Source: CAVVFX01 sp963777595 (lineage in GTDB: Bacteria; Acidobacteriota; Terriglobia; Bryobacterales; Bryobacteraceae). Taken from it: a stretch of 64,000 nt of DNA. A program made the position numbers and the translations under genes. Under the pieces are notes generated by a model. That model was not told the DNA's origin and did no database searches. It saw only the letters and a program-made list of their open reading frames with translations. Of this stretch, positions 1 to 8,915 are shown one piece after another. Every line of letters starts with the position of its first letter. Position 1 is the first letter of the stretch. Location of the stretch: contig CAVZRE010000045.1 of assembly GCA_963777595.1 (NCBI GenBank), positions 1 through 64,000 of the forward strand. Direction: 5' to 3'.

Positions 1-469
1 GTGCCCGTTCCGCCCGCTTACGTTCCGTGATGTCCTGGCCGATGCCCAGCCAGCGGCCGTCTTCCAGGTGGACGTTCGTCCACGTCGTTTCAATCGTCCG
101 GCCGTGCCGTGTGCGTATGCTGAAATCGGTCCATTCCGCCTTGCCTTCACGGATGGATGAATGCGCTCTTTCACGTTCCCGGGGATCGGGGTACAGTGCT
201 TCGATCAAGGATTCGGTCTGCTCGGCAGCCAAATCTTCTGCCGTCCAGCCGAGTGTGCGTTCCCACTCGCGATTGACGATCTCGATCTTGCCCTCCGAGC
301 CCACGTTGACCATGAGGGGCAGGTGATCGAAGATCGTCTGTAAGAGGTTCTTCTGCTGTTGCAGTCGTTCGTCCGCGTCCCGGAGAGCTGCAAGTTTACG
401 GCGCAATTCCTCGTTCTCTGCCTCCAGAGCGCGGATACGTTCGGCCGAAATATTTCGCACGTTCGACAT
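1..469 (-). CDS. PAS-domain sensor protein, C-terminus outside the window
   Basis: The minus strand is open from an ATG at 469 to the window edge. The first 40 or so residues are rich in Glu, Arg and Leu (ALEAENEELRRKLAALRDAD) and look like a coiled coil. A PAS fold follows, running from about residue 47 (FDHLPLMVNVGSEGKIEIVN) to a PAC-type end GRWLGIGQDITERKRAERA, the usual lead into a second PAS or a histidine kinase core. The part that would show the output domain is missing, so kinase, cyclase or chemoreceptor cannot be told apart. No signal peptide or membrane segment is seen, which suggests a cytoplasmic sensor. Confidence 0.8.
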   Translation of the reverse strand, partial: MSNVRNISAERIRALEAENEELRRKLAALRDADERLQQQKNLLQTIFDHLPLMVNVGSEGKIEIVNREWERTLGWTAEDLAAEQTESLIEALYPDPRERERAHSSIREGKAEWTDFSIRTRHGRTIETTWTNVHLEDGRWLGIGQDITERKRAERA

Positions 470-604
470 CGGGTATCTTCTTCCGATGCACGTTGAATAA
501 CGGCACCTGCTGTGTTCTCTCCATACAGAATGGCAGATAATTTCGCGCCTTCCGTAGGAAAAGGAGTTCGCCAGATACAACTCCTTTGAGCGTGCGGGTT
601 GGAC

Positions 605-631
605 GGGATGATCGCGCGCGCCGATCATCCC
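605..631. other. Perfect 10-bp hairpin in the 470-771 spacer
   Basis: GGGATGATCG (605-614) pairs exactly with CGATCATCCC (622-631) across a 7-base GC loop. It lies between the DUF4136 gene and the PAS-protein gene, both on the minus strand. It has no T-run on either side, so it could be a protein-binding palindrome, an RNA structure in the PAS-gene leader, or a dispersed repeat. I see no gene in 470-771. Confidence 0.5.
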
Positions 632-722
632 GGGAATTGACTCGAGGTAGAACGCACTCTTTCCCGCAGGCCAGGAGAACGCGGAACAGCCAAACTCGAG
701 CCGGACAGATCTGCGCAGGGTA

Positions 723-750
723 CGGCCCGGGCAGTCTCAAGTCCGGGCCG
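723..750 (-). terminator. Hairpin downstream of the DUF4136 gene
   Basis: CGGCCCGG (723-730) pairs with CCGGGCCG (743-750) around a 12-base loop, 22 bases past the stop codon of the minus-strand DUF4136 gene. The position fits a transcription terminator; there is no convincing T-run, so efficiency is uncertain. Confidence 0.45.
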
Positions 751-771
751 ATTGAGACATTGCGGCGGACG

Positions 772-1299
772 CTAGTCCTTGGAGGGCGGCGGGAATTTCT
801 TGAACATTTCAGCTACGATTTTGTCGAGTTTCTTTTCATCCTTTTCCGGCTTGCTGGTCAGAGTTTCGCTAGCGCGTCCCCGCCAGATTAAACCTTGCGT
901 CGAGCCGTCGAAGATGTCGATCGCCAGGGTACCAACCGGCGTCTCGTCCACGGTTGTGGTGGCAAGTCCAGCGCCGCCCCAGCCGCGCCAATGCCAACCC
1001 CCGCCGAAGCCTGAGTACCAGGTCTCCAGGGACTTCTTTTCATGGACTGAACCATAAGCTGCGATGGCGGCATCCCCATTCATCGGCACTTTGCCCCAGC
1101 CCTTGGCTACCAATTGCGTATCGACGGCGCGCGTAATGCGGTCTTCCCAGAGGGGATCGTCCACCTTTACTTTGATCCAACTGTAAGTTTTGTACTTATG
1201 GAAATCGACGGCGTGATTATAATCTGTTACTACCGTCGCAAAGACAATGCAGGCACACGCCAGCATCGAGAGGATTAGCTTTCCAACGTGCTTCTTCAT
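772..1299 (-). CDS. DUF4136 family exported protein
   Basis: A 175-residue protein. The N-terminus MKKHVGKLILSMLACACIVF is a signal sequence with two Cys, so lipid attachment is possible, but the lipobox is not clean. The mature part starts with the family hallmark of DUF4136: VVTDYNHAVDFHKYKTYSWI, a putative lipoprotein domain found in many Bacteroidota and Acidobacteriota. A Gly/Trp-rich stretch (GFGGGWHWRGWGG) follows, then TVDETPVGTLAIDIFDGSTQ and LIWRGRASETL, both typical of the domain's second half. The length is normal for the family. The function is unknown; an envelope location is likely. It is transcribed alone, with a hairpin after its stop. Confidence 0.85.
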   Translation of the reverse strand: MKKHVGKLILSMLACACIVFATVVTDYNHAVDFHKYKTYSWIKVKVDDPLWEDRITRAVDTQLVAKGWGKVPMNGDAAIAAYGSVHEKKSLETWYSGFGGGWHWRGWGGAGLATTTVDETPVGTLAIDIFDGSTQGLIWRGRASETLTSKPEKDEKKLDKIVAEMFKKFPPPSKD

Positions 1300-1489
1300 G
1301 ATCGTTGCCTCGCTAGTCAGTCAATTCGTTGATCTCGCGTCCCGCGGGCAGAATCCGTTGAGGCGCGTTGCCGTGGGTGCAATTGCCCCGCCATGCGGAA
1401 GATTCCGCTCAGTTGTGTGGTTTGAATAAGATAGCGGAGTCAGGCCGTTTTTCCATGGCGCCGGATGTCGAGGTGCGGAGAAAAGGCGT

Positions 1490-1783
1490 CTACTGTTCGA
1501 ACGCGAAACGCGTTGCCCAGGTACCATGACACACATCGCAGCTCTCGCCAAACTGTGAACTGGTATTCGACACCGCGTGCGGAAACGCAGACTGGTTTAG
1601 ATGGCAGGTCGTCGCCGGCGCAGGGTTGAGAACGGTATCGGCGTTTGGAGGGATGACTCAGCGACAGGCATCTGGGTTGACGCCCGCAAGCAGCTCGGTG
1701 AGCATACTCTCATGCGTCACTTCGAGAGGCAAACTCGAGGGGGCGGCCGTGAGGAGTTTCGCCGCAGCGGGCAGCAAAAAAAG
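1490..1783 (-). pseudogene. Decayed C-terminus of a multihaem c-type cytochrome
   Basis: One minus-strand frame between 1783 and 1490 has coding-like composition but an in-frame TGA at 1658-1660 and no usable start after it. The second part reads TTCHLNQSAFPHAVSNTSSQ, then FGESCDVCHGTW, and stops at 1490-1492. CDVCH (codons at 1526-1540) is a complete CxxCH haem-attachment motif, and TTCH plus PHAVSN resemble the tail of acidobacterial multihaem cytochromes. What is seen is the motif and the stop; the reading as a remnant gene is inference. The rest of 1300-1828 holds no other recognisable gene. Confidence 0.4.
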
Positions 1784-1828
1784 TCAATCGATCCCGCGAT
1801 AACCGGCGCAGGACAATCTCGCGCGGTC

Positions 1829-3775
1829 TCACTCACTGATGAGGAAGATGACCGGCCGCACATCCGCTTCCGGGGTCCAGTTCCAGTAGCGGACCAGGAT
1901 GGTGTAAACCATCAGCCCCGTCTCTCCTTCGCCGAAAAAAAGGTAGCGCAGCGACTGGGTCATCAGGCTCTGCCTGGATAATCCCAGGAAAATGCCGATC
2001 GGATCGAGCAGTTCGCTGACGTAGGCTATCGCATTGGCGATAGCGATGGCTCTCGAAACCTCAATCAGGAAATGGCCGTCTTGTTCGGTGACCCGCACCT
2101 GCAGGTTCGCTAGAAAATCACTCCGATTATCCAGCAATTCCACGTGCACGAAAGCCAGCGGACCCTGAACTGTGTAGTACCGGTGGATCTCGCCCGCCTT
2201 CCGCTGCCGTTCTTCAGGATCCATTTTGCCGACGGGAACAAGGTTTACTTTCTTGTCTACCATCGACTGCCACAGTTTGATGGACTCGTCGTCGACAACC
2301 TTGAGATCGGCCACCCGCAGTTCCGTCGCCCGCTGATACCGGCTGGCTGCGCTGAAAGCGATCACGGTGGTGATAAAGATGCTCGCGATGATGATCCCAT
2401 CCGGCCGTTCGATTACGTTGGCAGCGAGGGTATACATGAAAACCACGCTCACCAACCAGCAATAAACGCTCGCAAGCCAGCGGCGTTCGCGAAACAGCGC
2501 CAAAGCGGCTGCCACCGCTGCCGAAAGCATCAGAACGAGAACGCCCGTGGCGTAAGCTCCACTCTGCGCCACGACATCCGCATGAAACGCCAGCGTCACC
2601 AGCAGATCGATGGTGAACAGAACCAGCACCAGTGGACGCGAGTACGCCACCCAGATGGGCGCCATACCGAAACGAGGGAGATATCGCGGAATGAGGTGCA
2701 GCAGGCCGGCCATCGCGGAAGCTCCCGCAAACCACAAAATCAGAATGCTCGACAGGTCATAGACGGTCCCAAAAACGTCTCCCAATAGCAGGTGCGCAAG
2801 ATAGGCGATCGCCCGTCCGCTGGCGGGACCGCCGATGCGGTACGCCTCGCGAGGAATGAGAAGCGTTGTAACGAAGCTGGAAAATACCAGCATTCCACTC
2901 ATGATCAGGGCAGCGGCGGACAACAGCTTCCGGGTGTTCCGGATGCGTTCATAGGGCACCTCGTCAGGCTGAGCGTTCGGGTCTCCGGCGACGAGGGGCA
3001 TAACTGAAACGCCGGTTTCAAAACCGCTCAGCCCCAATGCCAGTTTAGGGAAAACCAAAACGGCCACAAGAGCCAGGGCAGTCCAGTCGCCTTGCAAACT
3101 CAAACTCGCCTGCCAGTGGCTGAACAGTTCGGGCTTATGCAGAATCTCCAAAAGGGCTCGAACGAGCACCACGAGATTGAGCAACAGATACGGTATTGCC
3201 ACGGTGGAGGCAAGACGAATCGCTTCCCGGAACCCCGCGAGAAAAACCAACGCCAGCAGGGCCAGCAAGGCGACAGTGATTTCGAGTCGCGAGTGTCCCA
3301 AGAGTGGATGCAGATAAGGGTTTTCGATCGCGTGCTGCGCGGCGTCCGCGGCGGACAAGGTCATGGTGATCACAAAATCCGTACCCGCGAAACCCAGCAG
3401 CACGAGTACGAAGACCTTGCCCTTCCATCCCGGCAGCAGGTTTTCCAGCAGGGCCAAAGACCCTTGGCCAACATAGGAGCGTCGGGCGACCTGGGAATAG
3501 ATGGGCAGGGCGCAGGCCAGGGTTACCAGAACGAGGATCGCAGTCGCAATCGGTGAGACGGCCCCGGCAGCTAACAATGCGATACCGGGTTGGTAACCGA
3601 GCGTCGAGAAGTAATCGACTCCGGTGAGCCAAAGAACCAGATACCAGGGGTGCGTCGTGTGCTCTGGCGGTTGCGCAGGCGCATCCATTCGGCTGCCGGC
3701 ATAGAGCCAGCGCCCAAGGAAGCCCGTTGGAGGCGCCGCGGTTTCCCGGGTCGGTATTTGCCCGTAAGCGGCCAT
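1829..3775 (-). CDS. APC-superfamily permease with C-terminal soluble domain
   Basis: A 648-residue membrane protein. After a 40-residue polar N-terminus it shows the start of an APC-type transporter (WYLVLWLTGVDYFSTLGYQP) and about twelve hydrophobic segments to roughly residue 470. The last 170 residues are soluble (from ATELRVADLKVVDDESIKLW to the C-terminus) and include LAFVHVELLDNRSDFLANLQ and IGIFLGLSRQSLMTQSLRYL. It is longer than the usual 450-residue amino-acid permease because of this tail. Members of this group are annotated as amino acid or cation transporters; the substrate cannot be read from the sequence. It is monocistronic and divergent from the methyltransferase gene at 3997. 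Confidence 0.8.
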   Translation of the reverse strand: MAAYGQIPTRETAAPPTGFLGRWLYAGSRMDAPAQPPEHTTHPWYLVLWLTGVDYFSTLGYQPGIALLAAGAVSPIATAILVLVTLACALPIYSQVARRSYVGQGSLALLENLLPGWKGKVFVLVLLGFAGTDFVITMTLSAADAAQHAIENPYLHPLLGHSRLEITVALLALLALVFLAGFREAIRLASTVAIPYLLLNLVVLVRALLEILHKPELFSHWQASLSLQGDWTALALVAVLVFPKLALGLSGFETGVSVMPLVAGDPNAQPDEVPYERIRNTRKLLSAAALIMSGMLVFSSFVTTLLIPREAYRIGGPASGRAIAYLAHLLLGDVFGTVYDLSSILILWFAGASAMAGLLHLIPRYLPRFGMAPIWVAYSRPLVLVLFTIDLLVTLAFHADVVAQSGAYATGVLVLMLSAAVAAALALFRERRWLASVYCWLVSVVFMYTLAANVIERPDGIIIASIFITTVIAFSAASRYQRATELRVADLKVVDDESIKLWQSMVDKKVNLVPVGKMDPEERQRKAGEIHRYYTVQGPLAFVHVELLDNRSDFLANLQVRVTEQDGHFLIEVSRAIAIANAIAYVSELLDPIGIFLGLSRQSLMTQSLRYLFFGEGETGLMVYTILVRYWNWTPEADVRPVIFLISE

Positions 3776-3996
3776 GGGTCAACTTGCTTCCAGTTTGGCT
3801 AGAATAGCAAATGCGCGCAGAGGTGATTCCCAAATAAGAAAAACTGCGATGTGTTTCTGATAACGACTTTATCGCCTCGCTTCTATCATCGAGCGATGTT
3901 CGCAACGAAGCAGATAAGACAGATGTTCAAGCAAGCCGGCAGCGTACCTGGCATAGTTACGCTCACGAATCATCTGCAGATCGGCCCCCTGAGGCG

Positions 3997-4653
3997 ATGA
4001 AGTTAACCGCCCGAATACCCCTGATCCTTGCAGGCACCGCTGCCTATCTCTGCCTGCCCATTCTCGGCTGGGGCGGATTTGTGAACTTCTTCTCCCATCC
4101 GGCATTGACCGCGCTCGCCGTCGTGCTTGCCGGCTTGTGCGGCGTGTCGTTCTTCGCCGGCGGAAATCTGAGCCCCGGCGTGCGCGAAGATCGCGACAAC
4201 CGCTGGGTCATAGTGGCCTTTGCCCTGATCGGACTGCTCGATGGCTACCTGCCGGCTTACACGGATCGAAGAGGATTCTGGGCTATCGACGGCGATACCA
4301 TTCGCTGGCTTGGCGTGGTTCTCCTCGCTATCGGTGGCGCCTTGCGGATCTGGCCAGTCTTCGTGCTTGGCAATCGCTTCAGTGGGTTGGTCGCCATCCA
4401 GCCTGGACACCGTCTGGTCACTAGCGGTATTTATGGTGTGATCCGGAATCCCAGCTATCTCGGATTACTCGTCTTCTTGCTGGGTTGGGACCTGGCGTTT
4501 CGTTCAGCAGTCGGTGTGCTGCTCACGGCGCTTATTCTTGTACCGCTCGTAGTACGCATCCGAGCGGAAGAGCGGCTCTTGCTTGCGCAGTTTGGCGACG
4601 AGTACCGCGCTTACTGCGCCAGGACATCGCGGCTGATTCCCGGACTCTATTAG
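3997..4653 (+). CDS. Isoprenylcysteine carboxyl methyltransferase-type membrane methyltransferase
   Basis: A 218-residue protein with about five or six membrane segments. The C-terminal third carries the ICMT/PEMT signature: GHRLVTSGIYGVIRNPSYLG, then RIRAEERLLLAQFGDEYRAY and a final RTSRLIPGLY. These residues form the SAM- and lipid-binding pocket at the membrane surface. Bacterial members methylate small lipophilic or phospholipid substrates, and the actual substrate is not predictable. The ATG at 3997 begins MKLTARIPLIL. The roughly 220 bases between it and the divergent permease should hold both promoters. Confidence 0.85.
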   Translation: MKLTARIPLILAGTAAYLCLPILGWGGFVNFFSHPALTALAVVLAGLCGVSFFAGGNLSPGVREDRDNRWVIVAFALIGLLDGYLPAYTDRRGFWAIDGDTIRWLGVVLLAIGGALRIWPVFVLGNRFSGLVAIQPGHRLVTSGIYGVIRNPSYLGLLVFLLGWDLAFRSAVGVLLTALILVPLVVRIRAEERLLLAQFGDEYRAYCARTSRLIPGLY

Positions 4654-4834
4654 CGGTTGGCGGGGGAAAGCAAGCGAAACGATCTTCACCGCGATCCGTC
4701 CATTTTAATAGGCGACAGATCCTCCACGACAGGTGAATGTTGGAAACAGGAAGGAGCTGCTTTGTCGGCCGCCCATGGTTGCCGCGAGAGGATCTGTCGA
4801 CGGATTCCGCCGCATTGGCCGACTGGCACACATC

Positions 4835-5131
4835 ATGAAGGAAATTGCAGTACCCATTCACCATCGCGCTAAGACTAAGCGGCTGGAGTCGCGGGAGCAT
4901 TGCGTTTGCGGCCATGTAGAATCTGAGCATGGCGGATCGGGCACGAAACCCTGCCTCGCGAAGGTCGGTGAACCGCTCGATTGGTGTTTCTGCCTGTGCG
5001 ACGAATTTCAGCCCTGCGTCACGCCGATACTTGCCGGAGAAGTTTGCAATCGGCATATCGGCCAGGAAAAGGGCTTACTCGTGTCACATACACGTGACTT
5101 GAAATTACCCGACGAACATCGCCTTCAGTGA
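4835..5131 (+). CDS. Small Cys/His-rich protein, probably metal-binding
   Basis: The core is REHCVCGHVESEHGG, then a Cys (KPCLAK) and WCFCLCDEFQP: a CxCGH-x5-H plus C and CxCxC spacing that suggests one Zn or Fe site. I chose the ATG at 4835 (MKEIAVPIHH), giving 98 residues. An upstream ATG at 4733 is also open but adds residues without obvious conservation, and no strong ribosome site marks either. The last 40 residues lack features. It stands alone between a plus-strand methyltransferase and the minus-strand pump. Function unknown; the motif is the only support. Confidence 0.5.
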   Translation: MKEIAVPIHHRAKTKRLESREHCVCGHVESEHGGSGTKPCLAKVGEPLDWCFCLCDEFQPCVTPILAGEVCNRHIGQEKGLLVSHTRDLKLPDEHRLQ

Positions 5132-5280
5132 GCGTTGGTGGAATTCGCGGATCGCGTGGCAACGTTCCCGGACCGAAGGAGGACTTCGCCAGGGATCACA
5201 ACGGTGTCGGACTTGAAGCCATGACAGCCGGTTCCGGCAGGATTCGGGTAGCGCTACCAGAACCAGGGCCGCGAGTGCGC

Positions 5281-6594
5281 TTACTGGGAGAGGAGCGAAA
5301 GGGCGAGTGTCGAAAGCAACAAGGCGGGCGGCATCACGACCACGCCTGTCTTGAGAAACTCCCAATTACTGACCCTCTCGCCTTCACGCCGCAGCGCGAT
5401 GAGCCAGAGAACCGTCGCCAGCGAGCCGGTGACCGAGAGGTTGGGTCCGAGGTCGACGCCGATCAAGACGGCATCCCGGATATCATGAGGCAACTGCGCA
5501 ACCTGAAGCGCGCCGCCGGCGAGCAGTCCGGACGGCAGATTGTTCATCACGTTCGACAAACCCGCCACTCCAAAGGATGCCGCCACCGCCCGCGCAAAGC
5601 GGGGTAGCGCCGCGCACCATTGCAGTGCATGACTTACGTCATTGAGTGCACCCGCATGGTTCAACGCTTCCACCAACACGAATAATCCCGCGACGAGCGG
5701 CAGCACGGTCCAGGAGACGCCCCTCACGATAGCGCCCAACGTGCTGCCTTTCGCACGGGTCGCTACGAGTACAGCGACTCCCGCGGCAAGACAAGTGGGT
5801 AGGCCAAGATCGAGGCCGAGTCCAGACGCGGTAATCAGTATGGCTCCCGTTCCGGCTATTCCCCAAGCCGCCAGACGGCCTTCTCTCGACAGCTTTTCCG
5901 GTTCGCTGCCGTCTTCGACGTTGCCCTCGAGTTCCTGGCGTAAGCTCCATCGCAACGCCGCATAGGTGACGCAGATGGAGATGGCCGAAGGCAGGAGAAA
6001 GGTCCGCAGCCACGGGAGGAGGGGAGGAAGATTCTTTCCATAGACCACCAGGTTCGCCGGATTGGAAATCGGAAGCACGAAGCTCGCCGCATTGGCGATG
6101 AACGCGCAGATGAAAAGGTAAGGCAGCGCCCTGGTGCGAGCTTTCTGTACAGCCGCGTAGACCGCGGGAGTCAGCACTACCGCAGTGGCGTCGTTGGAAA
6201 GGAATACCGTAACCACGATCCCGACCAGATATACCAGGGTGAATAAGCGTGCGCGAGAGCCTTTCGCAGCCGCCACCGAGAGCGATGCCAGCCAGTCGAA
6301 TACCCCTTCCTGACGAGCCAGTTCAGAGAGCAGCATCATCCCAGTCAGGAATAGATAAACGTCGGTTCCTTTGGCGATGGCCGCACCGGCCTGCGACAGG
6401 GGTAGCAGTCCGGAGATCACCAGGATCAATGCGCCGATACAGGCCCACACGGCTTCGGGCCAATCGCGCGGCCGGAACAGAACTCCAGCGATGGTTCCCG
6501 CGGCGATGGACCAGATCAAAACGGTCGTCACCAAATCACGTGCTCCCGTTCGACGCCGCCGGGGATTAGCAACGGATAACCGGCTTTCATGCAT
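5281..6594 (-). CDS. arsB: ArsB/NhaD-type ion transporter (arsenical pump family)
   Basis: A 437-residue protein with about eleven to twelve membrane segments. Family landmarks are FLTGMMLLSELARQEGVFDW, VTVFLSNDATAVVLTPAVYA and NAASFVLPISNPANLVVYG in the first half, and GLSNVMNNLPSGLLAGGAL with GVDLGPNLSVTGSLATVLW in the second: the paired helix-break motifs of the ArsB/ion-transporter superfamily. ArsB exports arsenite or antimonite across the inner membrane. No arsR, arsC or arsA is nearby, so arsenite remains a family-level guess and a Na+ or organic anion substrate is possible. Confidence 0.8.
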   Translation of the reverse strand: MHESRLSVANPRRRRTGARDLVTTVLIWSIAAGTIAGVLFRPRDWPEAVWACIGALILVISGLLPLSQAGAAIAKGTDVYLFLTGMMLLSELARQEGVFDWLASLSVAAAKGSRARLFTLVYLVGIVVTVFLSNDATAVVLTPAVYAAVQKARTRALPYLFICAFIANAASFVLPISNPANLVVYGKNLPPLLPWLRTFLLPSAISICVTYAALRWSLRQELEGNVEDGSEPEKLSREGRLAAWGIAGTGAILITASGLGLDLGLPTCLAAGVAVLVATRAKGSTLGAIVRGVSWTVLPLVAGLFVLVEALNHAGALNDVSHALQWCAALPRFARAVAASFGVAGLSNVMNNLPSGLLAGGALQVAQLPHDIRDAVLIGVDLGPNLSVTGSLATVLWLIALRREGERVSNWEFLKTGVVVMPPALLLSTLALSLLSQ

Positions 6595-6599
6595 CCTCC

Positions 6600-6800
6600 T
6601 TAAATGGACTCTGGAGCAGCCTTCGCACCGTCCGGCCTAGTCTCAAGAACAAACTTCGTAAAGACAGCCGCGCCCATGATTCCAGGCACCGCGAATGCGT
6701 AAAAAGCAGGATGACGCCGATCCTCGCGGCTTGGAAAAAATTCGCCGCGTGGAGCCCCGGCCAGACTGGGAGTTGACCACTGCGGCGGATCTGGTTGCAT
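6600..6800 (-). CDS. Possible small protein upstream of the ArsB-type gene
   Basis: An open frame from an ATG at 6800 encodes 66 residues, including YAFAVPGIMGAAVFTKFVLE, which could form one membrane helix. Its stop is 5 bases before the pump start at 6594, an operon-like spacing. The frame remains open far upstream into the sugar isomerase gene, no ribosome-binding site is evident and I do not recognise the protein. It may be an artefact of high G+C. Confidence 0.25.
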   Translation of the reverse strand: MQPDPPQWSTPSLAGAPRGEFFPSREDRRHPAFYAFAVPGIMGAAVFTKFVLETRPDGAKAAPESI

Positions 6801-6922
6801 CGCGTTTGCCACGGTTTTAGGAACGGCTTGCAGGGCCTGGCATCGGAGTTCCAGCAATCGCTTGTCCGTTCGCGGTATTCGAATGGCAACCGAAAGACGG
6901 CGCTGGGCGGCCGGGGGAACGT

Positions 6923-7789
6923 CTAGAGCGAAGCTTCTGCGAAGCACTCCCGGGCGATGCGGCAGAGGACTAACGACTGTTCCCACCGATTGCCCTCTTC
7001 CCGCAACCCTCCCGTAGCGTCCGGAACCAGACGCGCATAATAAATATCGGGAGCCAATAACTCTGGCGCGAAAATCAAGTGATCGCCTGGGCCGGCGCTC
7101 GAGAGAAAGCCGCGCATAGACGCTGTCCAAAGTTCACGGAAGTGCCCGACGAAGGGCCGGCGCTCGATGCCGCCGTCTCCGATATCCACTTGGATGCAGC
7201 CCGGATTTCCGATTCTCCCGTGCAGAAACCGGACCTGCTGGAACACCGGCTCCAGAAATCGGAACTTATTTTCGAAGCCTCCATAGACTAACTCCTGCCC
7301 GGTGTACCAATGCGAAAAGTCGCCATTGAATCGCAGATCCGGGTACCATCGCGAAAACTGCACCGTCCGCCAGATGTCCTGGAAGAGAGTGGCGCGATGC
7401 GTCTCGACATAAAGGGGCAGGCGATACTTTTCAGATGCCGCCAACACAGCCTCGATCAATTCGCGCGCGGCGGCGTCGTCTTCCATCCCCCAGCCCGCAT
7501 GCAGAGTCCCGCAGACAAATCCTGCCCCGGCCATCCGCGCTGCGATAGCGTCCACTTCATCCGGACGATTCGCGCGTCCGCTGCCGGCGACGCTCAAGCC
7601 CAGGCGGCTACACGTCTCGCTCATCGCGTTGTCGATCGAATCTCCGACCTGGATGCCGTCGTAACCACCCGCACGAATAGCTTCGAGCGCGGAGGGTCCC
7701 GGTACCGGCATGTCGTGGAGCGCCAGTTCGCACAAGTAACAGGAGAGACGGGGCGCGAGGGCAGATCCGTCGTTGGTGTTAGCGATCAC
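6923..7789 (-). CDS. Sugar phosphate isomerase/epimerase-like TIM barrel
   Basis: A 288-residue protein of the xylose isomerase-like (AP endonuclease 2) family. Visible elements are LEAIRAGGYDGIQVGDSI (first strand/helix), GTLHAGWGMED, LPLYVETHRATLFQD (acidic metal ligand followed by His), LRFNGDFSHWYTG (Asp and His ligands) and RFLHGRIGNPGC. This pattern of Glu/Asp/His suggests a divalent metal centre acting on a sugar or polyol. There is no signal peptide, so it is cytoplasmic. It follows the 104-residue hypothetical gene on the same strand by 25 bases. The substrate is unknown. Confidence 0.8.
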   Translation of the reverse strand: MIANTNDGSALAPRLSCYLCELALHDMPVPGPSALEAIRAGGYDGIQVGDSIDNAMSETCSRLGLSVAGSGRANRPDEVDAIAARMAGAGFVCGTLHAGWGMEDDAAARELIEAVLAASEKYRLPLYVETHRATLFQDIWRTVQFSRWYPDLRFNGDFSHWYTGQELVYGGFENKFRFLEPVFQQVRFLHGRIGNPGCIQVDIGDGGIERRPFVGHFRELWTASMRGFLSSAGPGDHLIFAPELLAPDIYYARLVPDATGGLREEGNRWEQSLVLCRIARECFAEASL

Positions 7790-7814
7790 CTGAGCCAGTT
7801 TGACTTAACGATCC

Positions 7815-8129
7815 CTAGGCCCCAGCGCGGGCGACGCCATTATGCGTCGCCGCCTGCTGGAGCTCACGTTCATCCAGCAGCAGTCGGCGAAGTGTCCGTA
7901 AGTCGTTCAGAATTCTGCGGCTGGAGCTCATGTGGGATTCCAGCTTGGTCAGGTTATAAAGCACTAACTGGAGAGCTTCGCGGCGCCTGTTGGCCCGGTC
8001 CGCCATCGCCAGAGCAATCTCGCTCTCGACGTCCAGCTTCGCCTCCTCAATCGCCTGCGCCAGAAGCGCGACGTATTGATGAGAACTTTCGATGCTGTCG
8101 AAAGGAGTTTCGGCTTGATTCTGGCTCAC
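7815..8129 (-). CDS. Hypothetical helical protein
   Basis: A 104-residue protein, polar and almost wholly helical in composition: VALLAQAIEEAKLDVESEIA, ALQLVLYNLTKLESHMSSSR and ILNDLRTLRRLLLDEREL suggest a coiled coil. No signal peptide, membrane segment or known motif. The gene starts at an ATG at 8129 and ends 25 bases before the isomerase, so the two may be co-transcribed. I do not recognise the family. Confidence 0.65.
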   Translation of the reverse strand: MSQNQAETPFDSIESSHQYVALLAQAIEEAKLDVESEIALAMADRANRRREALQLVLYNLTKLESHMSSSRRILNDLRTLRRLLLDERELQQAATHNGVARAGA

Positions 8130-8281
8130 GATATCCCTTCCGCCCCCTACCTTTAAGATGGTAGCGCCGATCGGGCCAATCCCGAAGGCGTTTTTTAAGG
8201 GTACTAGTAATATTGCATTCGAAGAAGGGCCAAATCGGGCCGAGCGTGCGAAACTTCACGCCGCAGGAAATAGGGTACTTC

Positions 8282-8611
8282 TTATCGCCCTTCGGGTCCG
8301 CTATAGCAGCGTTCCACCTTCGCGACGCGCAATTCATAGTGCTCATACCATTGCCCTTTACCGCGATTCTGGGCGTCCCGATGCTCGGAGTGACGTTTCC
8401 AGTTCGCAATGGCTTCTTCGCTGGCCCAATAGGAGACCGTAATCCCCAGGCCGTCCGCGCCACGGGCACTTTCAATTCCCAAATAGCCGGGCATGCCCTC
8501 CGCAAGTTCTGCCATCCGCTCGGCAGTCTCGCCGTATCCGCCATCCTGCGGCGTGCGCCGTGACGTGAAAATCACCGCGTAGTAGGGAGGCTGAGGAGTC
8601 GTTGCAAACAT
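8282..8611 (-). CDS. Antibiotic biosynthesis monooxygenase (ABM)-type protein
   Basis: A 109-residue protein of the dimeric alpha/beta barrel ABM superfamily: YYAVIFTSRRTPQDGGYGET, MAELAEGMPGYLGIESARGA, GLGITVSYWASEEAIANWKR and WYEHYELRVAKVER match the canonical strands and the WKxxxEH helix. Such proteins bind haem or quinone-like compounds or have no known reaction. The gene lies 7 bases after the small cytochrome c gene of the sulfite dehydrogenase operon and is probably co-transcribed with it; a role there is inference. Confidence 0.85.
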   Translation of the reverse strand: MFATTPQPPYYAVIFTSRRTPQDGGYGETAERMAELAEGMPGYLGIESARGADGLGITVSYWASEEAIANWKRHSEHRDAQNRGKGQWYEHYELRVAKVERCYSGPEGR

Positions 8612-8618
8612 GGCTTTG

Positions 8619-8915
8619 TCACGGCTTAGCGGACTTGCCGTCGCTCGATAAAGGAGCTTGCGGTACCGGTTTGGCGTCGCTATATTCAGCGCTCAGATAG
8701 TCGAGCAGTAACTGGCGATCCTTGATCTGCGCGCCCCACCCCGCCATTTTGTCCAGCTCTTTGCCCCACGCAGCTCCCGATAGACGCTGGGAATGGATCA
8801 GGCGCATCGAATGACATTGCGTGCACTCGCGTTGTTCGGCCTTCCTGGCCGCGCTGAGATCCAGTTCGGCAGCCGAAACCGAGACCGAAAGCCATACCAG
8901 CAGAAAAGTTTTCAT
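8619..8915 (-). CDS. sorB: Monohaem cytochrome c subunit of sulfite dehydrogenase
   Basis: A 98-residue exported protein: signal peptide MKTFLLVWLSVSVSA, then one CxxCH motif in EQRECTQCHSMRLIH and a later Met that could be the sixth ligand (DKMAGWGAQI). It overlaps the molybdoprotein gene by four bases (ATGA at 8912-8915), the usual sign of translational coupling, and so is the probable electron acceptor passing sulfite-derived electrons to the respiratory chain. Periplasmic. The symbol is given by context and size; sequence identity to a characterised SorB cannot be tested here. Confidence 0.8.
   Translation of the reverse strand: MKTFLLVWLSVSVSAAELDLSAARKAEQRECTQCHSMRLIHSQRLSGAAWGKELDKMAGWGAQIKDRQLLLDYLSAEYSDAKPVPQAPLSSDGKSAKP

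Noticed and set aside
1601..1981. Plus-strand protein of 126 residues
   Set aside because: More than half lies antisense to the permease gene, and the rest coincides with the cytochrome remnant on the other strand; no motif.
7310..8164. Plus-strand protein of 284 residues
   Set aside because: It overlaps two minus-strand genes almost completely and has shadow composition.
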